A DNA stretch of 64,000 bases, from the NCBI GenBank assembly GCA_034769895.1, contig CM068367.1:349557111-349621110 (forward strand), written 5' to 3'. This stretch comes from Magicicada septendecula (lineage: Eukaryota; Arthropoda; Insecta; Hemiptera; Cicadidae). Every line of letters begins with the position of its first letter. The first letter of the stretch is position 1. Both the position numbers and the translations under genes were made by a program. The notes beneath the pieces were generated by a model. That model made no database searches and was not told where the DNA came from. It saw nothing but the letters and a program-made list of their open reading frames with translations. Shown here one piece after another: positions 25,767-36,582 of this stretch.

Positions 25767-27067
25767 CTACCCCCAATCATCGTACAAAAATCTGGTTTTA
25801 CGTTTACACAGTTCATTCTTTACTAAACACATTATATTATTTTTATTAATATAAAGATTATCCAAATTCTTATATTCTTCCACAATATCAACAGGATTAT
25901 TCCCTGTTATTAAATTATGTAATTTATTATCATCGAGTATAGTCCAGTCGCCTTTAGTACGATCTGTCATAGTTATGTCAATTACAGTTTCATTACCATT
26001 ATTATCTGCTGCTGTATTCGCTTTGTCATAAAGTAAGTAGTCTATTACATCAATTGCTGTACTAACCATTTCACAAGGTAAGTACTTATTATCAATAACT
26101 CTTTCAATGTCTAATCTCTGCAATAATTCGTCATAATCTCTACTAACCTTAAATAACATTACCTTCTTGTCAACATATCTTTCATCATAACACCAATTCA
26201 CACTTTTTCTATCATTTCGTACAAAGGATATTAACTCATAAAAACGCCTACTAAAAACTAAAATATTATTTAGATACACATCGCTTTCTTGTAAGGGATT
26301 CTTGCCCTCCAAAAACATTTGTAACCAGCTCGGTTTACCGTAAAACTGGGGAAAATTTACCCTCTGCCCTATATTCACAAAATCATTCTCTTCAAACTCT
26401 CTCTGTAACTTACAAACACTCTCTCCTCTCTCTCTCTCACTGTTTCTATATTATTATGATCGCTAATTATTTTCACTGTATTATTTTTATGTATCTCGTT
26501 TTCAACTATCTTACTACTATCGGTTGTTAACTTATTTTCGTAATTGTTTGTTATTTTATTATTACTCTGGTCGTCTGTTATTTCGTCACAATCATTCGTA
26601 ACTGTGTTATTTTCTACCTCCTCCTTCCGCGTTCTACTCTCGTTTATTTCGTCTTGAATATTATTTATATTTATAATTATCTCACTTCTCATGCCCACAA
26701 TAGTTTTATTCATACTTTCTAACTTATTGTCTATTTCTCTTAATTTTTGGTCTTGTTTGTTTATTTCTGTTTTCAATTCTATGTTACTAGCATTTATTTC
26801 TGATTTGATTTCAGTTTTTAAATTATTATTTTCTGATTTGATTTCAGTTTTCATTCCTGACATCATCTCCATTATTAACGCTAACTGATTAAATATATTT
26901 ACATTATTGCTTATTTTTGCGTCTACTGTCTCAATCGTTAATTCGTGTATTGTATTGTCTACACTCTCGTTAATATTTGTCGATATTAAATCGTCTTGTG
27001 TAACATTTAAAATTGACCCCTCCACAATATCTTCACATAAATTTGCACTCTCGCTTTTCTCTGCCAT
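25767..27067 (-). CDS. gag-like orphan coding region of the LTR element, split by a shift in a GA run
   Basis: Two minus-strand frames overlap: 27067-26375 (230 codons from an ATG) and a second, open from about 26470, ending at 25767. They overlap across a (GA)n tract near 26428-26445, so slippage there has probably split one frame of about 430 codons. The N-terminal half is acidic, then has heptad-like repeats (LKTEIKSEINASNIELKTEI) predicting a coiled coil, the same layout as the gag of the Gypsy element at 56477. The C-terminal half contains FPQFYGKPSWLQMFLEGKN and matches no protein I know. There is no zinc knuckle and no DSG, YVDD or integrase motif. A structural, particle-forming role is inferred from position only. 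Confidence 0.65.
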
Positions 27068-27116
27068 TTCGATCAGGTTGTAAATTAATTTATTTTAATT
27101 TTTTTTAATTCACAAC

Positions 27117-27137
27117 GTCGCTGTTTAACGGGCGCCA
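27117..27137 (-). promoter_or_regulatory. Primer binding site, tRNA-Lys type
   Basis: TGGCGCCCGTTAAACAGCGA on the minus strand directly follows the 5' LTR. Apart from a 3-base insertion and one change it matches the tRNA-Lys(UUU) complement used by many retroelements. Confidence 0.75.
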
Positions 27138-27524
27138 ACTAAAGCAGTACGAGTTTAAAAATAAATATTAAAGTTTATAAACCTGTTTATATGACTGAAA
27201 CTCTACTTGCTTTTTAAATCAAAATATTCAAATTTGTCCCACTTACCTTCATCGCGAATAAACCAGGGTGTCGTCTGATGTACTTAGGCAGAGAAAAACA
27301 ACAGGTAATGCAATTTTACAAACATAAATAAAATGGTATTTTATTTATATAGCATGACAATTTTTCTGTTTACCTTCTGGTTTAAATTTACTAAAATATG
27401 CCTTATGGCTGAATTGTGAAACTACGTCAAATTATGATTTCTACTGTAGTTATGCTGTTTCTACAAATAACCCTCCGAACAATATTTGATTCACCTAGCC
27501 ATGCTATCAAGATTTATTTATTAC

Positions 27525-27573
<49 letters not shown>

Positions 27574-28334
27574 TTCCGACTAACTTATTTTCTACTCAAA
27601 GAACGACCCAGTATATGCTCACTCTCTCCCTCTCATACTGTAAAATTCCCCATAATTTAGATTTAGCGCTTTTAAATTGATTTTAATTTGTTAATAGATG
27701 TTTAAATGATTACTTTCCTGAACTTAGATCCATAACGACCACGTGGTGAATTTAGTTCATTGTTGTTTTACTTGTTGTCTGAATAGGGTTCACTTTTTTG
27801 TCCGAAAAGTTTCTGCTGTTAATTTAGATACTCACCAATCACATTTTGCACTGCTTTTTTGTTTCTGCACTCACATTTCCATAATTAAAAATTTTGCTTT
27901 AACACGTGGTACTATTGTACAGCCGGCCGGCTATCGGTGTTGAAGGCGACAACGTAGTTTTTTAAGCGTCTATATAAACCACGCCTTCTTCATCCATGGC
28001 AACTATGTTCGTGATTGGTTGGTAAAAATCACGTGACGCTTTAATGAGTCGTCACGTGATATCACTTGTGGAGCGAGTATATATAGTTTCGTTCTGTCTT
28101 TTGGCTCGCTAAAAAGTTTTATTTTTCCACCAACGGAAAATACACGCATGTGCGCATAGGCTGACATTCCAACCCTGTTATCTTTTTGCGCCAGGCACGA
28201 CCCAGTACAGGATTGTATACAGGGTGTCCAAACCAACATGTCTGAGTTACCGTAAAGGGTGTCCAAACCGATCCGTCCCCAATAATTGATAACTTGAAAA
28301 TAAAAAATATACTGTTCAAAATAGCCCCATTACA
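27138..28334 (-). repeat. 5' LTR of the pol-less element
   Basis: Begins TGTAATGGGGC at 28334 and ends CTGCTTTAGT before the primer site. It contains a long (TA)n run (27528-27571) and CACGTGAC motifs near 28030-28050. Its end is not the usual CA. Confidence 0.9.
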
Positions 28335-31196
28335 CATTTTGCCAACATCACTTTTAATTCCGTAAGTGGGATGTGCTGGAGCATTGTCCATTAGCAGCAA
28401 TGCTTCCTGTGGTAACTGCATTTCAGCCAAATGAGCTCTAACTTGTGGCACAAACACTTTGTGGAACCATTCGGAATAAATATCTTGAGATATCCAAGCA
28501 CTCTTTTGAGCGTAATAGATAGCAGGCAATGCGTTCAAATTAAAATTTCTGAATGCACGAGGTGTTTTTTTCTTTTCCAATCACAAGCAGGGGTAACCTG
28601 TGATTGCCGGTGGCATTTGCACAAACCATTAAAGTGATCCGATCTTTTTGGACTTTAAAACCCGGGGCTGATGTCTCCGAAAGTGATGCCAATGTCTTTT
28701 GTGGTAAAGCTTTCCAATTGAGCCCGGTTTCATCGCAAATGTACACTTGTTCCCTAACGAGATTTAATTTGGCCACTTTCTCTTTAAATTGTTCTCTGTA
28801 CTCGGCAATAACTGCGCTATTTGCACTAAGTTTCTCACCACTAATGTCTAGTTTCTGAATGCCATGGCGACACTTAAACTTATTGAGCCATCCTATGCTT
28901 GCTTTAAAATTAGGATCACCGTCAAGTTTTTTGTTCATTTCAACCACCTTGGCCATTATTATGGGGCCTGAAAGTGGGATTCCTTGACTCCGTGCTTGTA
29001 TAAACCATTGATACGTAACAGCGTACAGTTGGTCATATTTTGCTGATTTCATGGTTTTACGAGTCTTAGGATCTCCAGCGATGTTTTGCATTTTTGAAAC
29101 ATGTTGTTCTATTTTTTCAGCATCGCGTTTAATGTCATTCACTGTGGTTCTTCCAACGCCGTAAATGAGAGCAATACTAGTGGGAGTTTCATCTTTTTTC
29201 AAACGTTTAATAATCTAAATTTTCTGGTTGAGATCTAACACGACCTGTTTACGCTTTTCAGCCATTTTTTAGCTGTTGCACAAAAACAAAAAAGAAAAGA
29301 AACCTTAACAACAAAACTTACTGGTGTGAATGTCACTATCGTATGCCAAAACAATTAAGCCACTACGTAACAAATAACGTACAGCACCGAGCACAACAGC
29401 TTCTCAGCCACAACTGAAACTGACCACGTGTGCAATAGCTAGGCGGGCCAAGAACGTGACTCATCAATAGAACAATAGTGCGCCACTCCGGCACCTCCGC
29501 CGCTCAGCAGTAAAGCAAGGATGATTTTTCGTGGCAATCTGGTTACTATACATAGAGTACGGACTGACAGTTAACAGAAACTGACGGCTAAAAGAGTGAC
29601 GGTTAACAGAAACTGACGGTTAAAAGAGTGACGGTTAATCGAAGTTTCACTGTACTTTCAAAAAGAGCCAGGTCATTTTTGCTGTTTCTTCGTTTTTGTA
29701 GTGGCTGTGATTTTTCTTTATCTTCCACATATGACATACACTTGGGCACAAATGGTGTTTTTTTTTTTAAGTATAATTTGGGGACACAGAATATAGTAAA
29801 ATATAGTCTATTAATTACTTTCTAAATAAAAATATTAATGAAATACTAAAACAATAATGTGCTATTCGGGCAATAAAGTTGTATTCAACTCACTCCTTGA
29901 CTTACAAAAACAATCCTTGACACTTCAAATTGCCATAGTTGATTCCCTTATATATTAGTCTCACTCTGTGCAAAAAATGAAAATTCTGTCTATAACAGAA
30001 GAAAAGATAATAGCATAAATGTATGCACTATACGCAGCAAAATACACAGAGTCTGTAGTGCAAAACATAAACACTCGCACAACACCAAAGTTTAAATTAA
30101 CTTTTTGAAATTAGTACAGTTATTTTAACAAAAATGCTTATAAAACCACACTAAATAAACGTATGTTTATTCGACAATATCACTTATAAAATTAGAAACA
30201 CAATGAAAAAACAACGTAAACATAACCAACATGAACGCCAGCAACAAAAAACACCACAAAACACTGCCATTCCAATATCATGTAACTTATAAAACACAAG
30301 GAAATTATGCTATCTGTGGCTGGATCGAAACTATGAATGTTTGTTTACCATCTGACACGTTGGCAGCACTCAGAAATGATCCCTGTAAAAACAGCAGTAA
30401 TTTTAAATGATCTCCGATATATCAGACATCAGTCCTTTTTGACAAAACCAAGACGTCCAATATATCAGACATTGGTGCCCAAAGGGTTCATGTAATAACT
30501 GACAAAAAATACAAGAATTAGGTCTCATCCTGAAACACATAAAAGTGTGTACAAAGCCTCGTCATGAATTCTATTCTTAAGCTGTATATCTTGTTAAACC
30601 AATACTGATAACTGAATTCATTTCATACATAGACTAATATATCGGATACATAAATTTGCATTTGCCTATACAATTCTATATAATGAATAGTCTGTACGGA
30701 GCTATGTAAACTCAAGTGGATAGCCCTATGTGTGATTTGGTCCAGTAAAAAATCAGATTTCACCAGAGAGATCATAAACCACAGAGAGATTTTCTATGAA
30801 TCTACAAGAATATAGTTAGTAACTACATGAAGAAAAAAAATACAAAATTTTTTAATGATATACACCTGAAGAGCACATGTTAAGTTGTAACAGCACGTGC
30901 TTAAGCAGGTGTTCATCCCTTCCCACCCAAATTCCTGTCTGTCTGTCAAATACAGATATCTTGTGTTTATCTGCCTTTTGCAGTAAAGCGATGTTGTCTC
31001 AGCATATCCATATTGTCCTAAGCTTTAAATGAACAATTGAAGAAAAAACTAAATAGATTCACTTTAGCTTACAGAATATGAAATTATTAAGATTTTAACG
31101 GTACAGACATATAACGAACAGCTGAGTCAATATTTTCTTGTGCCGTTTGTATTGATAATATGGTCCTGTACTCATAATGTAAACAGTTTATGATGG

Positions 31197-31247
31197 TAAG
31201 TCACTCAATTAACAATTCTTTGAAAAGTGAGAAGGAGCTGGAAATGA
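31197..31247 (+). repeat. Left arm of a perfect 51-bp inverted repeat
   Basis: TAAGTCACTCAATTAACAAT.. is the exact reverse complement of 32840-32890 over 51 bp. The arms enclose about 1.6 kb of AT-rich DNA with no frame. Confidence 0.85.
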
Positions 31248-32839
31248 TCACAAAATTGTAACACACAAAATACTGGCTGCCAGCAACAATTAAAGTGTAG
31301 GCATGAAATAAAAAAAATATATTGGCATTGCTGTAAAAACAAATTATCTGATATGTACAATCTACTACAGCTTTTAAACAAGGTATTGCAGCTTGAGTTT
31401 GTTAAGAGAGAAGGCTACACAACCACAGAATGAAGACAACGTGGTCTATATAGTGGCATGGAAGCCAACAAGGTCTGTAGTTTCTTGATGGACAAAACCC
31501 ATCAAAACCCGCACTATAACTATGGTAATAGAACTATGGTATACACAACAGGCACTTATAAGTTACCTTTGCTAATTATAGAGGGAACACAAAGTTTTAA
31601 GAGTACAAAAAGTCCATCCATGAATTACTACACTTGTGATGTCACTCGAATACTGACTAAGTAATTTCACTTAGTGACTAAGTGAAGACTGCCCTGTATT
31701 TGTGATTTAGCACATGCTGTACTGTTACAAACAATTAAATATAAATAACATAGCTTACAAAATAATTTCATGTTCACAAAATTTGACATCTAACCTTTTC
31801 GTAACATACTAACTTGTTTTGAAAAGTTTAGATTCAGTAACTTAGCACTTTACCTAATATTGAAGTAAAAATGGCACAATTACTTTCCATTACTTCAACA
31901 CAGTAATGAGTGGTTGGACGGCAACAGATGAATGACACAATCTGGCCTGTATCTTAAAATGTTCGAAGGACTTGGCAGTTTTATGTAGTTGGAAATGGGT
32001 ACATAAAAAAGATAACGTAACTTCGCAAGTCTTATAAATATTATACATACTGCAAAATAATTTGTGTCACACACATCCATTGTACAATTTCATTACTATG
32101 TCACATACAGTAATGGATCAAATAGCAAGACGATCAAATTTACTAAAATCTGAAATCTCTATGTAATTCAGCTGATTGATGTCACAAAAAAGCACAACAG
32201 ATGTTACTAAATAAATGAAAATTTAAATCATTTGCAGCTTTGACCTAGACTCAGAATTAAAAATCCATGTGTTTACAAACTCTAGTGCAGACCTACAAAT
32301 TAGTGCGAACAAACCAACTGGGATAAAAATTGTAATCATACTTTAACAGTTTAATAAAACAAAACTAATAAGATATTCATATGTTATAGTGTTGAAGATA
32401 ATTTTCTACCAACACTAAATAATAACTACTGAACAAACATTTAAGCATAATGCTTTGAAATTTACTTATTGTAAGTAATAAGTAATAATAATAATAATAA
32501 TAAATTTTGTATACTTACACCAGAATAAAAGGTTTTTAAAAATAAATAACTAATATATAAAATAAAATAAATTTTGAATGAGTCCGTTTGTAAATTAATG
32601 GAAAAGATACTGGAAAGAATAACTTACTGAATACGCGTGTATTTGTAGACATTGTGTACACATATGTGTGTATATGAACAGAGTTACAATAAACATATAT
32701 TTTTGATAACAAAAAATTATGTTATATAGGAAGTTTAATCAATATAACTAGTTACCCTAATTTATTAATAGCTCTGCTCATACATGCGCGAGTGTGTGTG
32801 TGTGTGTGTGTTAAATCAGTTGCAATCTTACTCTTGTGT

Positions 32840-32890
32840 TCATTTCCAGCTCCTTCTCACTTTTCAAAGAATTGTTAATTGAGTGACTTA
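32840..32890 (-). repeat. Right arm of a perfect 51-bp inverted repeat
   Basis: Exact inverse of 31197-31247. No clear target duplication flanks the pair. Confidence 0.85.
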
Positions 32891-34140
32891 AATGTTTTGC
32901 TGGAAATCAGTGTAAAATTCTATATGAAGTGGAATATGTTAAATCAATAATAAAAGCTCAGTGAATGTGAGTTGTTCTATTACAGTGAATATATATAGTA
33001 CTTTTAAGTGTGAGATCTGACAGATCCGAATCCATAATTCAGAACGTTTTATGATTACAATAATAGCAAAACCAGCAGTTAACTGATTAATACTACCTTG
33101 ATTCATACCTTGCATAGACTTTTCTTTTCCTTTAAGTTTGAAAATTTTAGCATGAAAATTTTTACATTAATTTTATTTCACAGTTGATCATCTGACCTCA
33201 TGATTTAACACTGATGTCAAGTAAATTGGTTTACATAATTTGTATTTAGTTGGTACAATTATCTATTTCTTTATTTCTTGTTTAAACAAATGCACTGTAC
33301 AATTACACTTCTATGACAGAATCCATGCAACATGAATTGTTATAAAAAAGTATCATTACAATATTAATTTATATTTACTACAGGCTAAGACACCAGTATT
33401 ATAGATATATTATAGACAACATAACCTTTATATTTCTCTGTCTCAATAATATTCTTTATGATACTTTATTTACTTAGTCAGTTTCTATTAACCTTATTTA
33501 CTCATAAAACTGCATAATATTTACATGATTAGTATATGTAATTCTAAAATCTTGATAACCTTTATTGTTTTATAACTCATCTACAACTGCAAACAAGGAG
33601 TAAAACGTACTTTCAAAACTCATCTGTGTTCATAACTCAAATGATGTAACAGTTTTTACTTCAAAAACATTTTTAAATCTCTTTTTATTTATTTATCATA
33701 CGCGTTCTGATAATAAAGTTTGTTCTAATCAATTAGACACCTGACAAAATACATCAGTAATTATACTCAACAAACTATAAATGTTCGAATACCGAATGCA
33801 CATGTAAGTAATGTATATTAAATAAGCTTTACATTTGTTAAATAACCATTACACTTTCATAGATCCTCTTAAATGGAACTACATTTTTTGTAATAATGTG
33901 TGTTCATAACGCATGTCAAAACAGTCTTGTTCAAAAATAATATTTTATTTTTCATGTACAGATCACAAACATCCAAAATCAACCTTATGTTAATCAATGT
34001 AGTGGTTCTCTCCTCAAGCAATATTTCTTGACACAAAGGAAACTTACTTACAATTCCATCAATTAGCAAGGAACCATTGACAAACTTCCCCTATGTTAGC
34101 ATGTGCTAACTCAAAAACTTCCTAAATCAATGTGTAAGTA

Positions 34141-34917
34141 CCTTGTTGGCCCAAATATAAAACGGCCTCACACATAAGATGACCCTAGATGTCTGAAGGT
34201 GTTTTGCAGGAAAAAAAGATCTTGTATATAATAAGACAACCCTGAATTTTTTAGAGAGTTCTATGAGAAAGATGTTAAAAGTTGAAATTATAAGTGATAA
34301 ATTAACTTATTATTTTTAATCCCAATCATCATCCATTTTTTTTCTTCTTCTCAAAGTTCATCTTCAGTACTGATACTGTAATCAGATTCACACTCGGAGT
34401 CTTTCCACAAAATGACATCCTCACTTTCATCCATGTTATTAGAAACACAACATTTTTATACCCCTTTGCAATGGATTCTCTTTTGATTCCCGCCTCCCCA
34501 GGGCTGTGATTAGAAGGAGTGGGGAAATGATTTTAAGTCAAGCAGAAAACCTTTGAACAAATCCTGCCGAACGGACTAATCTAAAATCCCTAGTCTCGCT
34601 GAAACTCTACAAACAAATTTGGTCATTAAAGAAGAGTTGGTATAGTGTTTTGCTGACAATCGTTCACAGAATGTAGCGAAATGGATTCAGCCGTGTCACC
34701 TGTCACCATGTCTTGACCTTGACTCATCATAACGCGTGCTTGGTGATTCACGCTACACATGCAGCAAACCTGTGCAGCTAGTAAATGATACAAAATACGG
34801 TATACTTTTACAGGTAAAACACAACATTTGTATATGTTAGGTTGCGCATATAAGATGGGTATAGTTTTCGGAAGGGCATTTTAAGGAAAAAATCATTTTA
34901 TACCGAGGTCAATACGA
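34141..34917 (-). mobile_element. pogo-like element remnant
   Basis: The ends are loosely inverted (about 15 of 25 positions; shared TTGRCC...TATAAAA) and both abut TA (34139-34140, 34918-34919). On the minus strand near 34450-34350 a relic reads KCCVSNNMDESEDVILW followed by an acidic tail and a stop. This resembles the SNALDG-EDD-LW tail of pogo-type transposases. The rest of the transposase is gone. It lies downstream of the last recognised HIF exon. Confidence 0.5.
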
Positions 34918-35763
34918 TATATAAGTATTGCAGTAAACCTACCAGAATCTGTTTGAATGAGAGGTAAAATATCCTACCCAAATGAAATGAAAACTTCTTG
35001 AAGGCAATCTAGCTTGGCCCAAGGGTGACCTAGTGAACTACAGTTTTATGTATGGGCAGATCACTATCAATGAGTAGTATATGTACAAATTAATGCAACA
35101 AATATTTTTAATGTCTCTTTCAACAGAAAAAACAGCCATTCAACCAACCTACTTTTCACACATGAGTATAAACATCAAGAAGTGTATGTTCACGTTTGGC
35201 ACCAATGGAGAGATTCCTGTACCAGTAAACTTGAAAAATCCTGGATAATCAAAGGTACAGTTATCTCAACAACTGTAAGATAAATGAAACAGTCACAATT
35301 TAGATGACTCCCAATACAGTTCACAGTGAAAGAAGTTTTTACATTTAATTGGAAAACAATCTACACAACCTTACATTAAAAGCTGGAGGGACTATATTAT
35401 GAAGAGCTGCCACATGAAATGCAATGTTACATGCAGCTTTAGTATTTGGAATATGGAAGCTCTTAGGAAGTTGAATCACTAGTACAATATTAAAATGCAG
35501 CTGTTTATCACATAAAAATATAATCCATGGACACCTTCAACATATTTTGAACAACCAACAATTGTATGTACTCCATACCTATATCATCACTGGAAAAAAG
35601 TCTTATGTGTAATTAAAAATATCAGAAGTCTTTTGTCTTGAACAAAACTGGGTACACAAGTTTAAAACACAAAGTAAAGTTGTGCAGCATACTTTGAACA
35701 GATTTTCAATAAGGTTATTAAATCTTCCTTTAATTTTCATAATAGAATTTAACAAGTACTTAC

Positions 35764-35870
35764 AACTTTTAAAAGCCTTATCAACTGCTACACTATCTTG
35801 AGCATGATGATATTCGAATACAGATTTGCCGATTAAAGACTCTGGATCATACGCCAAGAACTCGGCCATT
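35764..35870 (-). CDS. sima: HIF-1alpha exon: first half of PAS-B
   Basis: It is bounded by an acceptor (TTTATGCAG, AG at 35871-35872) and a donor (GTAAGT, GT at 35763-35762). The exon takes a split Lys codon from the exon before and ends with one base of a Cys codon. It encodes MAEFLAYDPESLIGKSVFEY then HHAQDSVAVDKAFKS. These match the PAS-B start of HIF-alpha proteins ([20 protein letters not shown] in human). PAS-B pairs with the ARNT/Tango partner. The next exon, expected to finish PAS-B and the PAC motif, was not found in the 35 kb to the left. Confidence 0.9.
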
Positions 35871-36409
35871 CTGCATAAACATATACAAAAAGTACACAGA
35901 CAATAAACAATATGATTCTGTAACCGCAACTTATAATGTAATCATCGTTAAATGTTTATGCCTCCTCATGTGTGTGTGTGGGGTACACATACATATTAGA
36001 TTTATTAATATATTATTTTCACTACTTGAAAACAAACTAATCTCACGCTGAATTTAAGCAGTACCAGCCCCACCATGGTGCTTCTTTACTGCTTACTGCA
36101 CCTTCATTGCTGAGATTCACAGCTGTTTTATTATGTTTGTTAATATGCTCATCTGTAGTAACTCAATTTATAACCACAACTTGTAAATCTGACAATGGCC
36201 TTTAGAAATACTTATACAATGAAGAGAAACAAACAATGTAAAAATTGTTATTGAATGTCAAAGTCAACAATTCAACTGACATACAAACACATGGCAGAAT
36301 TAAATTCCGACACTTAACCATATATCTGCTGTATAAAAACATATTGGGTACTGTTAATCTATAGTATATAATACTGTTTCTAAAGTAATTATAGATTAAT
36401 ATCTTTTTA

Positions 36410-36438
36410 CTTCCATGTTCCTTAAGGAAATGGAAGTA
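36410..36438. repeat. Palindrome at the edge of a tandem-repeat block
   Basis: ACTTCCAT and ATGGAAGT face each other around a central CCTTAAGG. It stands about 145 bp before the first unit of the tandem repeat and may be a terminus of an unknown element. Confidence 0.6.
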
Positions 36439-36582
36439 TGGTGATGGCAAAAAAAATCGTGTTCGAGATTATTGCAGATTCTGATTGTACTACACTCAAA
36501 ACATGAAAAAAAGTCGTTTTTCGAAAAGTGTCTATGTGTGTCTGCGTGTGTGTGTCTGTCTGTCTAAAGATTTTTTTTCTAT

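Larger units (their letters stand above)
23401..28334 (-). mobile_element. Young LTR retroelement without pol, 4-bp target duplication
   Basis: Two direct repeats of about 1.2 kb (27138-28334 and 23462-24656, minus orientation) differ by only about eight substitutions and a few indels, so the insertion is recent. Target duplication CATT lies at 23397-23400 and 28335-28338, and host transposase codons rejoin when it is removed. A tRNA-Lys-type primer site follows the 5' LTR and a G-run polypurine tract precedes the 3' LTR. The internal part is only 2.5 kb. It holds one gag-like coding region and no protease, reverse transcriptase or integrase, so it must have been moved by another element's enzymes. 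Confidence 0.9.
21331..29265 (-). pseudogene. Tigger transposase cut by an LTR element and a solo LTR
   Basis: It starts at 29265 (MAEKRKQVVLDLNQK). An in-frame TAG at 29215-29217 stands where the family usually has a Glu codon. The frame then runs to about 28570 with the helix-turn-helix, CENP-B region (SGPIIMAKVV..GWLNKFKCRHGI) and first Asp (YICDETGLN). A shift in a T-run near 28568 leads to LLMDNAPAHP (second Asp). The LTR element enters at 28334. Coding resumes at 23400 with the third Asp in LMDQGIIENMKRRYRK. A further shift lies near 23110-23150, and the solo LTR enters at 22794. The last coding part, 21399 to the stop at 21331-21333, ends in KNLTDYFKI, a typical Tigger tail. Confidence 0.85.
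21048..29652 (-). mobile_element. Second Tigger-type DNA transposon, split by two LTR insertions
   Basis: Ends are inverted: CAGTGAAACTTCGATTAACT at 21048 and its inverse at 29652 share 19 leading bases. TA flanks both (21046-21047, 29653-29654). The right end carries repeated GACGGTTAA-type subterminal units. It encodes a CENP-B/DDE transposase on the minus strand. Removing the two LTR insertions leaves about 2.27 kb. Its terminal sequence differs from that of the Tigger at 8086, so it is a separate family. Confidence 0.9.
21017..30486. mobile_element. piggyBac-like (TTAA) non-autonomous element hosting a Tigger
   Basis: Left end TTAA then CCTTTTGGGGAC (TTAA at 21013-21016). The right end, inverted, reads TGAACCCTTTGGGCACC, its TTAA now TTCA at 30487-30490. 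CCYTTTGGG ends at TTAA are characteristic of piggyBac relatives. Just inside the right end lie paired subterminal motifs ATATATCAGACAT. Only about 31 bp precede the Tigger and about 830 bp follow it, so the original element was roughly 0.9 kb and had no room for a transposase. One TTAA copy is mutated and the internal part is not recognisable, hence moderate confidence. Confidence 0.55.
30487..34138. other. Stretch with one inverted-repeat pair and no recognised exon
   Basis: This lies downstream of the last recognised HIF exon. I looked for the end of the PAS-B/PAC exon and the degradation-domain motif on the minus strand and did not find them. An AAT trinucleotide run lies at about 32485-32502 and a GT run at about 32791-32811. 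Confidence 0.4.
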
